In this document: positions 1 to 10,300 of the stretch, piece after piece | How the letters are laid out: each line of letters begins with the position of its first letter | Position numbering within the stretch: position 1 is the first letter of the stretch | Origin: Candidatus Cloacimonadota bacterium | GTDB taxonomy: Bacteria > Cloacimonadota > Cloacimonadia > Cloacimonadales > Cloacimonadaceae | Direction of reading: 5' to 3' | Length of the DNA: 36,609 nucleotides | NCBI GenBank assembly: GCA_028695495.1 | Contig: JAQVIX010000017.1 | Coordinates: 1 to 36,609, forward strand | The notes under the pieces: model-generated | Databases searched by the model: none | What the model was told of the DNA's origin: nothing | Seen by the model: only the letters and a program-made list of their open reading frames with translations | Translations under genes and position numbers: made by a program

Positions 1-1
1 C

Positions 2-454
2 AAGAAAATAGAGGCGATTATCCACCCGCAATCCGTAATACACTCCATCGTGGAATATATCGATGGTTCGCACTTGGCACAGCTTAGCTATCTGGATATG
101 AAGATACCCATTTTGTATGCACTTAGCTATCCTGAGCGCTACCCTTCTGAGCTGGTTAAAACGGATCTGTATCAGTATCCAGAGCTTAACTTTGCCGCCA
201 TCGAACCGGAGCGCTATCCCTTGTACTATTTAGGTTTAGAAGCAGCAAAGGCGGGCGGCATCCTGCCCACGGTAATCAATGCGGCGGTTGAAGCGGCAAT
301 TCAGCTTTTTCTAAGCGAAAAGATTAGTTTCCCAGAGCTTAGCCAGCGCGTAAAAAAGACTTTGGATAAAGCCGAACAGATTTCCAAGCCCAACCTGGAC
401 GAGATACTCTGGGCAAATAAATACTATTATGATACCTGCCTTAAAGGCTTATAG
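2..454 (+). CDS. dxr: 1-deoxy-D-xylulose-5-phosphate reductoisomerase, C-terminal part
   Basis: This is the 3' end of a gene that begins before the window; the reading frame is open from base 2. The family converts 1-deoxy-D-xylulose 5-phosphate to 2-C-methyl-D-erythritol 4-phosphate with NADPH in the cytoplasmic MEP isoprenoid pathway. The visible part starts in the well-conserved segment IIHPQSVIHSIVEYIDGS, followed by AQLSYLDMKIPILYALSYPER and then the helical C-terminal domain (LGLEAAKAGGILPTVINAAVE). The catalytic loop and NADPH domain are upstream and cannot be checked. The stop lies 9 bases before the next gene's ATG, so the two are probably cotranscribed. The family call is secure. 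Confidence 0.95.
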   Translation, partial: KKIEAIIHPQSVIHSIVEYIDGSHLAQLSYLDMKIPILYALSYPERYPSELVKTDLYQYPELNFAAIEPERYPLYYLGLEAAKAGGILPTVINAAVEAAIQLFLSEKISFPELSQRVKKTLDKAEQISKPNLDEILWANKYYYDTCLKGL

Positions 455-463
455 GAGAGATAG

Positions 464-1489
464 ATGAATTACACTGAATATGCTATTGAACAGATTTTGG
501 CGCTTTGCAATACCCCCAGCCCCAGCGGATTTACCAAGCTGGCGGAAAGCTACCTGATAGAACAGCTTGCGAGCTTGGGCTATACGCCAACGCAATCTCG
601 CAAAGGCTCGGTGCTCTGCACTTTGGGCGGCGAAGGCGAAGCTCTTGTTTTGGCGGCGCATATCGATACTTTGGGCGCAATGGTAAGGGCAATCAAAGGT
701 AGTGGACGCCTGCGCTTTACCAAGATTGGCGGCTATCCGGAAAATAACATCGAAAACGAGAATGTAACGGTGCACACCCGCGAGGGCAAACGCTATACCG
801 GAACCGTTTATATCAATGGCCCTGCGGCGCACGTATATAGAGATAGCGGCAGCAGCAAGCGTAGCGACGAATCTATGGAGATCGTGCTGGACGAAATCGT
901 TAAAAGCAAAGAAGATACCGAGAAACTGGGCATCGCCGCGGGCGACTTCATCTCGCTGGATACCCGCAGTATTTACACCCCCTCCGGATTCATCAAAAGC
1001 CGGCATTTGGACGATAAAGCCAGCGCCGGTATCCTGCTCGCTTTGGCAAAGATGGTAAAAGATAGCGCGCTATTACTCAAGCGCAAAGTAAGCATCCTTT
1101 TTACGAATTACGAAGAGGTGGGGCACGGCGCCAGTGCAGGCTTTCCCGCCGATACCGTGGAGATGATTTCTGTGGATATGGGTGCGGTGGGCGATGACCT
1201 TGAGACCGATGAATATAAGGTATCCATCTGCGCCAAAGATAGCGGTGGTCCTTACGATTGGGATGTAACGGACGCCCTGGTAAAACTCGCTAAAGAGCAT
1301 AAATTGCAATATGCCGTGGATATCTATCCCTATTACGGTTCGGACGTGGAAGCTGCCCTGAGCGCGGGATATGACATCAAACACGGCTTGATTGGTCCCG
1401 GCGTTTTCGCTTCACATGGCTACGAGCGCACGCACCGGCAGGCAGTGGAAAACACCCTGAAGCTTTTGGAATTGTATCTGAAAGCCTAA
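464..1489 (+). CDS. M42 family metallo-aminopeptidase
   Basis: Predicted 341-residue cytoplasmic di-metal aminopeptidase of the M42 family (glutamyl aminopeptidase / FrvX / TET group), which releases N-terminal residues from peptides. The expected ligands are visible: AHIDTLG with His66 and Asp68, HLDDKAS with bridging Asp183, the catalytic pair Glu217-Glu218 in NYEEVGHG, Asp238 in SVDMG, and a C-terminal His324 in YERTHRQAV. Length is normal for the family and there is no signal peptide. The ATG at 464 is preceded by an AGGAGA ribosome-binding site. It follows dxr by 9 bases. Substrate preference cannot be read from the sequence. It could serve the turnover of imported or cytoplasmic peptides in an amino-acid-fermenting organism; that is inference. 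Confidence 0.92.
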   Translation: MNYTEYAIEQILALCNTPSPSGFTKLAESYLIEQLASLGYTPTQSRKGSVLCTLGGEGEALVLAAHIDTLGAMVRAIKGSGRLRFTKIGGYPENNIENENVTVHTREGKRYTGTVYINGPAAHVYRDSGSSKRSDESMEIVLDEIVKSKEDTEKLGIAAGDFISLDTRSIYTPSGFIKSRHLDDKASAGILLALAKMVKDSALLLKRKVSILFTNYEEVGHGASAGFPADTVEMISVDMGAVGDDLETDEYKVSICAKDSGGPYDWDVTDALVKLAKEHKLQYAVDIYPYYGSDVEAALSAGYDIKHGLIGPGVFASHGYERTHRQAVENTLKLLELYLKA

Positions 1490-1572
1490 AGGATAAATAC
1501 CCATTTTGCCCTGCTTTGGATTGATTCTTGCATATATCATAGATAAAAAGCGAATAATTAAAGGATAATATC

Positions 1573-3867
1573 ATGCTAAAAAATGCGATTTTAATAGTAA
1601 TGCTTGCCCTGCTGCCGCTGGTGGTTTGGGCAGATTTGCCGGCTTGCTACAATACCTACGATGAGGTGTGCAGCCAGCTTTATAACCTGGAGGAAGCTTA
1701 TTCCGATATTGCCAAAGTGCATGTAATCGGCTACAGTCAAGAGGAACAGGTGCCCATCCTCGCCATGCAGATTTCCGGTAATATCAACGGCACTTGGCAA
1801 AAGCCGGCGCTGCTCTTTGTGGGGCAGGTGCATGCGGAAGAAGTGCTGGGTCTGCAAATTACGCTTAGCAATATCCAACACATTCTGCAACGCCGCTACC
1901 TGGCGCCCTATAATTCCTGGATCAATCAGCTCGATACCTGGTGGATTCCCACGCTAAACCCCGAAGGGCACAACGTGGTGACGGCAAATCTGGATACTTC
2001 CTATCGCAAAAACAAGCGTGATAATAATAACAACGGCGTTTTTGACTATTCCCCTCTGGTGGGCTATGATATTGATGGCGTGGATATTAACCGCAATTTC
2101 GATTTTAACTGGGTGCATGGCGATACTCTGTACCAGCCCGGCGGCACCGAAGTGTATGACTACTATGGCGGTCCCTATCCCATGAGCGAGAGTGAAGTGC
2201 AGGCAATCAAGCGGCTTTCAGACGAAAAGAAGTTCGTTTTTAGCATCTGCTGGCATTCCTCGCGCAGCGGAAACTTCAGCGAAAAGGTGTACTATTCCTT
2301 CAATTGGAAGGATGTACGCCCCTCTCCGGATTTGGCATTTGCCCATAGCATTGCCCAGGGCGTGGCAAATCAGATCAATAAGGAAAGTAGCGGCACTTAC
2401 GAATACTATCCTAATGCCAGCCGCCGCGGCGCTTTTCACGATTGGATGTACAAGGAATATGGCACGATTCAGCTTTTAATCGAATGCGGCACCCGCAATT
2501 TGCAGCCGGAAGAGCCTCTCATGCTGGATACCATACAGCGCTGTAACAATGGAGTGTGGTGGATGCTAAACCGCGCTTTGAACTATAGCAGCGCGGTGCC
2601 CTCAAACTCGCTGCTTACCGGGCATACCACCGATGGCGGTTCCGGCGAGCCAATTTCGGCGGAAATCATTATCACCGAGCGACATGCCCCTTGGTTTGTG
2701 CCGCGCCTTAGCGATCCCGATACTGGCAGATTCTATAAACCTCTGCCGGCGGGTAATTTCACCGTAAAAGCACGTAAGAAAGGCTATTGGGATACCATTT
2801 TGCCGAATACCGAAGTAATGAATAGTAGCTGGACTACCATCGAAGTGCAGCTTAATCCCAAAGCGCCGGCAGTAATGTATGGCAGCGTAAATTGCGGGAG
2901 TTCGCAGCATCCTGCCCGCATGATTATCAAGGATGTCATCCCCGATACTCTTTATGTAGCAGGAGATTACATCTTTCATGGCTATGAAGGGGAGTATGAT
3001 ATCGAGATTACGGCGGAAGGATACTATCCCTATATCGGCAGGGTTAATCTCAGCCCCGGCAGCAATATGCAGCATTATTACTTAAGCCCGGAAACAGTGC
3101 TATTTTCAGAGGATTTTGAGACGGATACCGCGCAGTGGGAGATTGAGGGACCCTGGGTAAGGATTACCGAGCTAAGCGAGAGCGGACACGCCATTACCGA
3201 TAGCTGGGGCGGCAAAGGGCACTATCTGCAAAACTGCAATGTGTGGATCAAAACCGCCAGCCCCATCAGCATTCCGGCGGGTTCCGCACCGCTACTCACA
3301 TTTGAATCGCATCTTTATACAGAGTGGGATTTTGACCCCGTGCGCGTGGAAGTTTCTACGGATAATGAGACCTGGACGCAGCTGTGGATTAATTCTGGAC
3401 GCCAAGACTGGTGGCAAAACGTATATATAGATCTGGCAGATTATGCCGGACAAAGCGTGTATCTGCGCTTCCGCCTGCAAGATAGCAGCACGGCGGATGA
3501 GCTTACCGATCCGGGCTGGACTCTGGACAATATCCGCCTGATTACCGGCAGCGCCCTTGCCAATGCAGATGAGGTAAATACCCTGCCACTCAAGGCGCTT
3601 CTCAAACAAAACTATCCTAATCCTTTTAACCCCGAAACCACTATCAGCTACAGCTTGGCAAAAGCGCAAGAGATAGAGATTCAGGTATTTAACCTGAAAG
3701 GACAATTGCTCAGAAGCCATCGCCCCGGCACCCAAACCGCGGGTGAATACAAATGGGTATTTGATGGTAAAGATAGGGATGGCATGTCGCTCGCCAGCGG
3801 CGTGTATTTCTACCGTCTATTAAGCCCGGAAAATGTAATACAAAAAAAAATGCTGCTCATGAAATAA
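1573..3867 (+). CDS. Secreted M14 zinc carboxypeptidase with C-terminal sorting domain
   Basis: A 764-residue exported protein. Residues 1-20 form a signal peptide. The M14 peptidase domain (about 25-335) has zinc ligands His87 and Glu90 in HAEE, the DINRNF substrate-binding segment (171-176), third zinc ligand His228 in CWHSS, and catalytic Glu304 in LLIECGTRN. After it come one or two carboxypeptidase-regulatory-like beta domains (about 340-495), a jelly-roll/MAM-like domain (about 505-655) with EDFETDTAQW and SVYLRFRLQD, and a C-terminal FlgD-like type IX sorting domain (about 685-764; NYPNPFNPETTISY, SGVYFYR, KKMLLMK). It should digest proteins or peptides outside the cell or at its surface. 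AAAGGA precedes the ATG. Its last codons overlap a hairpin that terminates the convergent minus-strand operon. Confidence 0.93.
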   Translation: MLKNAILIVMLALLPLVVWADLPACYNTYDEVCSQLYNLEEAYSDIAKVHVIGYSQEEQVPILAMQISGNINGTWQKPALLFVGQVHAEEVLGLQITLSNIQHILQRRYLAPYNSWINQLDTWWIPTLNPEGHNVVTANLDTSYRKNKRDNNNNGVFDYSPLVGYDIDGVDINRNFDFNWVHGDTLYQPGGTEVYDYYGGPYPMSESEVQAIKRLSDEKKFVFSICWHSSRSGNFSEKVYYSFNWKDVRPSPDLAFAHSIAQGVANQINKESSGTYEYYPNASRRGAFHDWMYKEYGTIQLLIECGTRNLQPEEPLMLDTIQRCNNGVWWMLNRALNYSSAVPSNSLLTGHTTDGGSGEPISAEIIITERHAPWFVPRLSDPDTGRFYKPLPAGNFTVKARKKGYWDTILPNTEVMNSSWTTIEVQLNPKAPAVMYGSVNCGSSQHPARMIIKDVIPDTLYVAGDYIFHGYEGEYDIEITAEGYYPYIGRVNLSPGSNMQHYYLSPETVLFSEDFETDTAQWEIEGPWVRITELSESGHAITDSWGGKGHYLQNCNVWIKTASPISIPAGSAPLLTFESHLYTEWDFDPVRVEVSTDNETWTQLWINSGRQDWWQNVYIDLADYAGQSVYLRFRLQDSSTADELTDPGWTLDNIRLITGSALANADEVNTLPLKALLKQNYPNPFNPETTISYSLAKAQEIEIQVFNLKGQLLRSHRPGTQTAGEYKWVFDGKDRDGMSLASGVYFYRLLSPENVIQKKMLLMK

Positions 3868-3875
3868 GCAGCATT
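3842..3875 (-). terminator. Intrinsic terminator of the minus-strand glycan operon, inside the M14 gene end
   Basis: A perfect 9-bp stem (3849-3857 pairing with 3867-3875) encloses a 9-base loop. Read on the minus strand, it is followed by a run of nine T (complement of 3842-3850). It lies about 20 bases past the stop of the CBM9-like gene. The stem and A-run also encode the final KKMLLMK residues and stop of the convergent peptidase gene. Confidence 0.8.
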
Positions 3876-3895
3876 GTGTAGATAGATAAGTTCTA

Positions 3896-4975
3896 TTATG
3901 GCAACCAGGTAAGACCGTCTTCCCGGATGCAAATCTGCGGAAGACCTTGCCCGGGACCCAGGGTAATTACGTATCCGTAGGAATTGTATTCGTATTTTAG
4001 CTTTACCTTGTAATCGTAAATCTTGAAGGGCTTGGCTTTAAGCTGTTTAAGCGACTTCGCATAGCGCCCTTTATCCATAAAGTATTGCTTTTGTTTGTAA
4101 TACAATTGCCTTAGGTATTCCTTGCCCTGCTCCAGATGCGGCACCCGGTATTCTTTGTGCGGCTCCCCCGCAAGCGCATGCGAGAAAAAGAGATAGCCCC
4201 AGCGCTCCGGATAGTGCATGGCGATGAGACCCTGCGGACTCCACACCCAGTTATACTCTGGTTTGCCTTGGATCTTGTGGTAACTGCCATCGGATATTTC
4301 GGTATCCCAATGCACGCGGGAAAAATTGACCCGCCAATAGTCGCCATCCGGCGGCGGCACCGGCTTGTGCGCACATTCTTTTAGCACTTCCATGGGGATG
4401 CGCATCTCCACATACCAGGCATTATCCCGGTCGCTGGGGTCGTTTAAGGTGCCATCAATATGGATGGCATACTCGATATCGCGGATGTCCCAGGCGTTGA
4501 TTGCCACCTGTTGGCGATCCCGGTATGGCTTTACCAAAAACAAATCCCAAAGCGTACCTAAAGCGTTTATTTCCAATTCATAATAGTCGTGCGTATCGCC
4601 ATCTGGATCGATAAAAACCTCAAAATCGTTATCATGGAAAATAACCGCATCGCGTTTCGTAAGCTTCGCCCAAATATGCGGTTCTATCATCTCTGCACCG
4701 ATATACAGCCAATCCTCGTCCCAGAGCATCTTTACTCGCGTGCGGTGAAAGGGCGCGGGCTTCAGATCGCCTTCGATATCTACAAAGTCCTCTGTATAGG
4801 GCGTCTTTTGCCAGGATTCATCGTTTAATATGCCATCGATAACTATCTCGGAGCAGGGTTTAAGTGCGGTGTAAATGCGGGGATTGTAAGCTCCTACGGG
4901 AACGGGGAAGATTTCTTTGGCATAGATGCTGGGTGCCAATAGCAGGATAATTAGAATAAATATAATTTGTTTCAT
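3896..4975 (-). CDS. Exported CBM9-like (DOMON-fold) carbohydrate-binding protein
   Basis: A protein of about 359 residues with an N-terminal signal peptide (MKQIIFILIILLLAPSIYA). It contains a family-9 carbohydrate-binding-module-like domain: IDGILNDESWQKTPYTEDFVD, RVKMLWDEDWLYIGAEM, HDNDFEVFIDPDGD, YYELEINALGTLWDL and YWRVNFSRV. Such domains occur in exported sugar-binding proteins. No catalytic motif was recognised, so the likely role is binding sugar outside the cytoplasmic membrane. I chose the ATG at 4975 because it has a clean AGAGGAG site 5 bases upstream and begins directly with the signal peptide. An in-frame ATG at 4993 overlaps the GH130 stop as ATGA but would add six polar residues. 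It is the last gene of the operon. Confidence 0.82.
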   Translation of the reverse strand: MKQIIFILIILLLAPSIYAKEIFPVPVGAYNPRIYTALKPCSEIVIDGILNDESWQKTPYTEDFVDIEGDLKPAPFHRTRVKMLWDEDWLYIGAEMIEPHIWAKLTKRDAVIFHDNDFEVFIDPDGDTHDYYELEINALGTLWDLFLVKPYRDRQQVAINAWDIRDIEYAIHIDGTLNDPSDRDNAWYVEMRIPMEVLKECAHKPVPPPDGDYWRVNFSRVHWDTEISDGSYHKIQGKPEYNWVWSPQGLIAMHYPERWGYLFFSHALAGEPHKEYRVPHLEQGKEYLRQLYYKQKQYFMDKGRYAKSLKQLKAKPFKIYDYKVKLKYEYNSYGYVITLGPGQGLPQICIREDGLTWLP

Positions 4976-4989
4976 AAGCTCCTCTTGTT

Positions 4990-5937
4990 TCATGCAAAAG
5001 CGTGTGTTAAAAGCTCTTTCACGGTGGTAATTGCCAAGCCGATAGAGGTATCTGCCGCACCGTAATAGATATAGATTTCGGTATCGTAATCCAGGACTGC
5101 GGCATCGCTTAAAGGGATGGCGGCAGTGGGAAATACCACATTGGGCACCTGCCCGGTGAGTTCATATAGCTTGCGCGGTTCCAATATATTATAGCGTCCG
5201 CGGGCAAGGGCAAGCCAGGGTTTATCTGTGTCCTGCAGGGAGATCCCCACCTGATAGATGTTTGCACTGCCAAAGTGGGTGGCTACGCCGTGATAGATAT
5301 GTAGCCAGCCTTCGGGGCAGAGCAGCGGGGGCGGACCGGAGCCGATAAGCTCATCCCAAAAGTGGGGTCGCCCATCAAACACATCGGCTACATGGCGCCA
5401 ATTGAGGAAGTCCTCGCTTTCGGAGCAAACGATTCGTGCACCGGTCTTTACGCCATCTGCCATCCGGTATTTATTGGGTCGTTCAAAGCGGTATGGGGTG
5501 CCGGCTAAAAGCACTCCATTGCGTACATCCGGCTGCGAGGCGATGCCCTTAAACTCCAATGCGGCAAAATCTTCCGTAAAGAAATAGCCTAAAAAGCAGC
5601 CTTTATCCGTATCCATCGCTGCCAAAATGTGGTATCCAGAGCCCAGCCAGGCGCGGCTGATGCGGGCATCGTAAATATGGTAAATGGTGTAAGGACAGCG
5701 CTCTAAATGCAAAATGGGGATGGGCTCTTCCGCTACCTTGAAGTACACTCCGTTATCCGAAGTGGCAGTAAGAAATAAGGTCTCGCGCGCCCGGTTTTGC
5801 ACCCTTAGTAGCAAAAGAAACTCGCCATCGTGCATGATGCCACCGGGATTGAACACGCTGGAGATGTCTTGCAAAGCGGGATGCCGGCTTACTATATGCT
5901 GGCGGGTAAGGATAGGGTTCTGGGGATGCCGGCGCAT
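4990..5937 (-). CDS. GH130 family beta-mannoside phosphorylase
   Basis: A 315-residue protein of glycoside hydrolase family 130, without signal peptide and so cytoplasmic. Most characterised members phosphorolyse beta-mannosides to alpha-mannose 1-phosphate. Family features seen include VFNPGGI (28-34), YDARIS with the probable catalytic Asp90, RFERPNKY (about 150-157), the HFWDELIGSGPPPLL block (about 192-206), YHGV, and YYGAADTSIG near the end. Basic residues in the central segments fit phosphate binding, but subfamily and linkage cannot be proved by eye. Between GH20 and GH38 genes, the attractive substrate is Man-beta-1,4-GlcNAc or Man-beta-1,4-GlcNAc2 from the N-glycan core, known for some GH130 enzymes; this is inference. 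The start codon directly abuts the GH20 stop. Confidence 0.88.
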   Translation of the reverse strand: MRRHPQNPILTRQHIVSRHPALQDISSVFNPGGIMHDGEFLLLLRVQNRARETLFLTATSDNGVYFKVAEEPIPILHLERCPYTIYHIYDARISRAWLGSGYHILAAMDTDKGCFLGYFFTEDFAALEFKGIASQPDVRNGVLLAGTPYRFERPNKYRMADGVKTGARIVCSESEDFLNWRHVADVFDGRPHFWDELIGSGPPPLLCPEGWLHIYHGVATHFGSANIYQVGISLQDTDKPWLALARGRYNILEPRKLYELTGQVPNVVFPTAAIPLSDAAVLDYDTEIYIYYGAADTSIGLAITTVKELLTHAFA

Positions 5938-7362
5938 TTAGCCCTCCATCTCGACAAGGCGTTCCTGAAAGAAGTGGAAGCTCATGCCCGGATTCCAGGC
6001 GCGCTCTGCCAAGGCTACCGCCCGCGGATGCAGCATCTTAAAGAGTTCCTGTGGGTTGTGGATATACTCCGTCCAAAGATTTGCCTGCAAGCCCAGGCAG
6101 AGTTCCGGTGCAGCATAGCTTTGCGGGCAAATGCTATACACATTTTCCAGGGTGCTGATGCCGTGGGCGCCGGCGCTATCCTCACTATAACGCCAGTCCA
6201 GATAGCTTATCTTATTTGGGCAGAGGATATAGCGAACGCCATATTGCTGCGCTAAAAGGGCAGAATCCTGCGCATCGCCGCGCCAAAGCATGGCAATAAC
6301 GGAGCTATCGATCGGGCTATCCAGCACCTCATCCCAGGCAATTACCTCTTTGCCACAAGCTTTGAGTATCTTATTTAGCTCGTTTGTAAACCAACCTTGC
6401 AGGCTTTCAAAATCCTTGAGACCCAAGCGATTAAGGCGGATATTGCAATCCGGACATTCCGCCCAGCGGGTTTTGGGTGCTTCATCGCCGCCGATATGGA
6501 AGTATTCACCGGGGAATAGCTCGCTGTATTCCTCCAAAAGCTCACGTAAGAAGCTGAGGGTGCTGTCTTTACCAGCGCAGAGGATATCCTCAAAGATGCC
6601 CCACTCGTGCGTGGCTTGATAGATATCTTCCTTGCAGGCAAGCTGCGGATATGCCGCCAAAAGCGCCAAACTGTGCCCCGGAAAATCAAATTCCGGCACG
6701 ATGGTGATGCCTAAACGGCTGGCGTAGCGGATGATATCCTTGATGCTTTCCTGAGTGTAAAAACCGCCATAGAAGCTGCCATCTGCCTCGGTGCGCCAGG
6801 CGGAAATCTCGCTGAGAAGGGGAAATCGCTTACTTTCCACGCGCCAGCCCTGGTCGTCGCTGAGGTGCCAGTGCAGGTAGTTTAGCTTGTAATCCGCCAT
6901 GTAATCCAGGTAGTCCTTCACCGTGTTGCTGCCAAAGAAGTGCCGGCTTTCGTCCAGATGCAGCCCGCGATAGCCATAAGCCGGATAATCTATTATCCTG
7001 CCGCAATATAGCTTGCCGGAATGGTTTTTGAATGCCGCGCGGATAAGCTGCTTGAGGGTAGCTAAGGCATAGCGAAAGCCGTCATCGCTTTTGGCGGAAA
7101 TGGTAATTTCCTGCGGTTCGATGCTGATGAGGTGCATATCCTTGTGGCTGGCGGCTATACGTTGCATTTGCACAAAGCGCAAGCTTACCTCAGCAATGCA
7201 CAGGGGCGCAGTATTACCCCGTTTCAGCTCTTCATAAAAGTTCAAAAAGCGCGCCACCGCATAATCCACTTCACTGGCGCTTTGCGGCAGCGAGAGCTTA
7301 AACTCTTGCGGCAAGAGGATGCGGTCTTGCCTAAAATGCACTTCAGCCGGATAGGGTATCAT
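5938..7362 (-). CDS. GH20 beta-N-acetylhexosaminidase
   Basis: A 474-residue cytoplasmic enzyme of glycoside hydrolase family 20 that removes terminal beta-linked GlcNAc or GalNAc by substrate-assisted catalysis. After an N-terminal alpha/beta domain (1-125), the TIM barrel starts at YRGLHLDESRHFF and continues with NYLHWHLSDDQGWRVESK, IVPEFDFPGHS, and HIGGDEAPK with the catalytic pair Asp293-Glu294. No signal peptide is present. The longest frame begins with TTG at 7368, but ATG at 7362 has GGAG at proper spacing and is preferred. The start overlaps the mannosidase gene end by 20 bases, indicating translational coupling. In this operon a plausible substrate is the chitobiose left after mannose removal; that is inference. 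Confidence 0.92.
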   Translation of the reverse strand: MIPYPAEVHFRQDRILLPQEFKLSLPQSASEVDYAVARFLNFYEELKRGNTAPLCIAEVSLRFVQMQRIAASHKDMHLISIEPQEITISAKSDDGFRYALATLKQLIRAAFKNHSGKLYCGRIIDYPAYGYRGLHLDESRHFFGSNTVKDYLDYMADYKLNYLHWHLSDDQGWRVESKRFPLLSEISAWRTEADGSFYGGFYTQESIKDIIRYASRLGITIVPEFDFPGHSLALLAAYPQLACKEDIYQATHEWGIFEDILCAGKDSTLSFLRELLEEYSELFPGEYFHIGGDEAPKTRWAECPDCNIRLNRLGLKDFESLQGWFTNELNKILKACGKEVIAWDEVLDSPIDSSVIAMLWRGDAQDSALLAQQYGVRYILCPNKISYLDWRYSEDSAGAHGISTLENVYSICPQSYAAPELCLGLQANLWTEYIHNPQELFKMLHPRAVALAERAWNPGMSFHFFQERLVEMEG

Positions 7363-10300
7363 GTTCAAACTCCATTCTTAAGGTTATTATTTCAAAAGGT
7401 TTTACCATAAAAGCCTCTTCGATATTCAGAAGCTGCAAGGGTTCTTCTAAATGATTGCATTTGCAAACGCTTTTTAGCTCTTCAAAGGGATATACTCTCT
7501 CCATCACATGCCGCCCCAAGGGTTCATAGAGCCTTACTATCACCCCCTTTCCATCTTCGGCAGGCTTGATGCTATTTAGCTGCAAATGCTCAAAGTAGAG
7601 GGGTATATCCATATCGGCAAGCTCGCTTTTGCCTTCGTAAATCAAAAGCTCACGGTCTATACCCTTGGCATAATGATTTAGTGGCGCTTCATCGATATTT
7701 AGTTCGTCAAAATAGAAGCCATAGCTGTAGTGATGCGTGCCGATATCCGCTGTGGGATCCACATCTGCCGGACTGCGCAGTAAAGCCAGCTCGATGGTGT
7801 TTTCTTGTGCTGACCAGCCGTATTTGGCGCCGCTGAGTACTGCACAGGTTCTGCCCGCTTCGCTTTGCGCTACAAAGCCCTGGGCGGGGAAATCGAAGCG
7901 CGCCGCTTCCCAGGCGTTTTTGAATCTGGCACTACGCTTTACTGAACCCATCTGCACCCCACAAGTAACGTCCTGACAATGGATTTGACTGCTAAAGCCC
8001 ACCCGCAGCATCTGATGATGTTCCTGCCAATCCACCTCGTGGCTGATTAGGATATGCTCGTATTCCGGCATTAGCTCTATCTTCTGAATTATGCGGGAAT
8101 TACCGATAAAAAGCTCCTGCTTTACCAGGCAGTAATCCCACATACGATAGGCTTCTAAAAGCCGGGCACCCTTCACTTCCTGCGGAACTGTTTCCCGATA
8201 AAAGTGATTGATATCCCAGGCGCCCCAGTTATTCGGCTCATCTTCCCAGAGTAGCAGACGGTTAGACTCCTCGCTAAGGTATTCATAGCCATATCTTACA
8301 ATGCTTTCGATGCCGCCTCGGTGATTTACCAAAATCTGTATTTCATCGTTCTCGATCAGGATTCCTTCCTCAGTTATGGGCAATCTCTCGCAAGCAGCCA
8401 GATACGGCTCTTCTTCCGGATCAAAATACAGCTGCCCCACCCCAAATGGCGGCATATATAGCAAAATCTGCATTTCATCCTCTGTATAGCGGTACCTCTC
8501 TATTTGGATATCCCCCAATACGGCAGCACTGTCTTTGTATTTTAGGGGGAAACTATGCCACTGGTTCAAATCCACTGGATATGGGTTAAGTACCGTATAG
8601 CAGCCCTCTTCCTCTTGTAGATTCAGGCGATGAGCGATGAAGTCCTTTAGCAATTTATGGTTCTTTTCACACATCTGGCGGCTATCTTCATACACCTTGG
8701 TGATGCTGCTGCCGGGCAGGATGTCATGAAATTGCAGCAGCAGCGTATCTTGCCAGATGGGGCGCAGTTCATCGGGATATTCCAGCTTCCCTTTTGCAAG
8801 CCCGCTTAGTGCCGCTATCCATTCCGCCGCTGTCAATAAGCCTTCGCTATCGTAATTATCCCGTTTCATCTTGCCCTGCGTAGTATAAGTGCCGCGATGA
8901 AGCTCCAGATACATTTCGCCATATTGCACCGGTAATTCACTCATATCTTGCTGGGCATATTCGGCAAAAAAGCGCTCCGCCTTGCTAAAGATAAAGCGGT
9001 GGCTACCTTCCAAATCCTTTTGCCGCAGCCCATATTCAATGTGGTTGCGGGTGGGGCCTCCCCCGCCATCGCCGATGCCATAGAGATTCAGATAGCCTTC
9101 TGCCACAGCCGCTTGCGTAAAGCGCGTTTCGGTAGCGATAAATTGCGAGGGGCTATTGGCAAAGTTGTAGTCATTCGTAGGAAGCTGATGTGCTTTTACC
9201 CGGCTGCCATCGATGCCTTCCCAGTTAAACAGATGCTTATCAAACACATTAGTTTCGTTCCAGGAAAGCTTTTGAGTAATAAAGAAGTCCACCCCGCAGC
9301 CCTTCAGCAGTTGCGGAAGATTTGCCGAAAAACCAAAGCAATCCGGCAGCCACAGATAATTTGGCTCGATGCCAAACTCTTCTTTGAAAAAGCGTTTACC
9401 ATACATGAATTGCCGGATGATGGATTCGCCGGAGGGCACGTTTGTATCAAACTCCGTCCAGGAAGCGCCCTGCACCTCCCAGCGTCCCTCTTTTACCGCT
9501 TCTTTCAGCTCTTCATAAAGCTCCGGATAGTCGCCCTTAATCCACTGATACAGTTGCGCTTGCGAGGCTCCAAAGATGTAATCCGGATAAAGCTCTAAAA
9601 GCCTTAGGGCGTTTGCGAAGCTGCGTCCCCCCTTGCGCCGGCTTTCGCGTATTGGCCAGAGCCAGGCTAAATCCAGATGCGCATGCCCCACGCTGTAAGC
9701 CTTTAGTGCGCTGGCATTAGCGGGCGAAGCTAAGAGCTTTTTGGCAATCCTTTGCGCCGTTTGATAGTCCGCCGCATAGATATTGCAGATCTCGTTCAAT
9801 CCATAAAGGATACGCTCGCGTCGTGTAGTCTTTTCCGGCAGGGCATTTGCCAAATCCAGGAGCAATTCCAAGTCCAGGGCAAATTGATAACGCTCTTCGT
9901 CAAAGCGGCAAAGCGAGGATATTGCCAAGCGGTATTCCTCCTTCCCCGCACCAAAGAGGTCATTCGCCGCCCCTTCGATATAGAGGCAAAAATCGCCATT
10001 TTCATCTGCCCAAGGCGTCAGCGGCACATAGTGTTTCGCCGCATTATGATACCAATCTACCTTGGGGGTAAGTCCTTGATAGGGCGTTCCTTCCTTCATT
10101 ACGCAAGCCTCACCTTCGCAATCGAAATACAAGCCTTGTTCTGCGGCAGGATAGCCTTTGCTCAGGCTACCTTTTACTCGGAACCACGCCGAACCCCATA
10201 CTTTGTTCCATACCTCTTTGGGTGCTATCTTCTGCCACTGGGCATTTGCCAATTCGCTATAAGCTATCGGCTCATCCGCTTTGATATACTCGGTTTCCAG

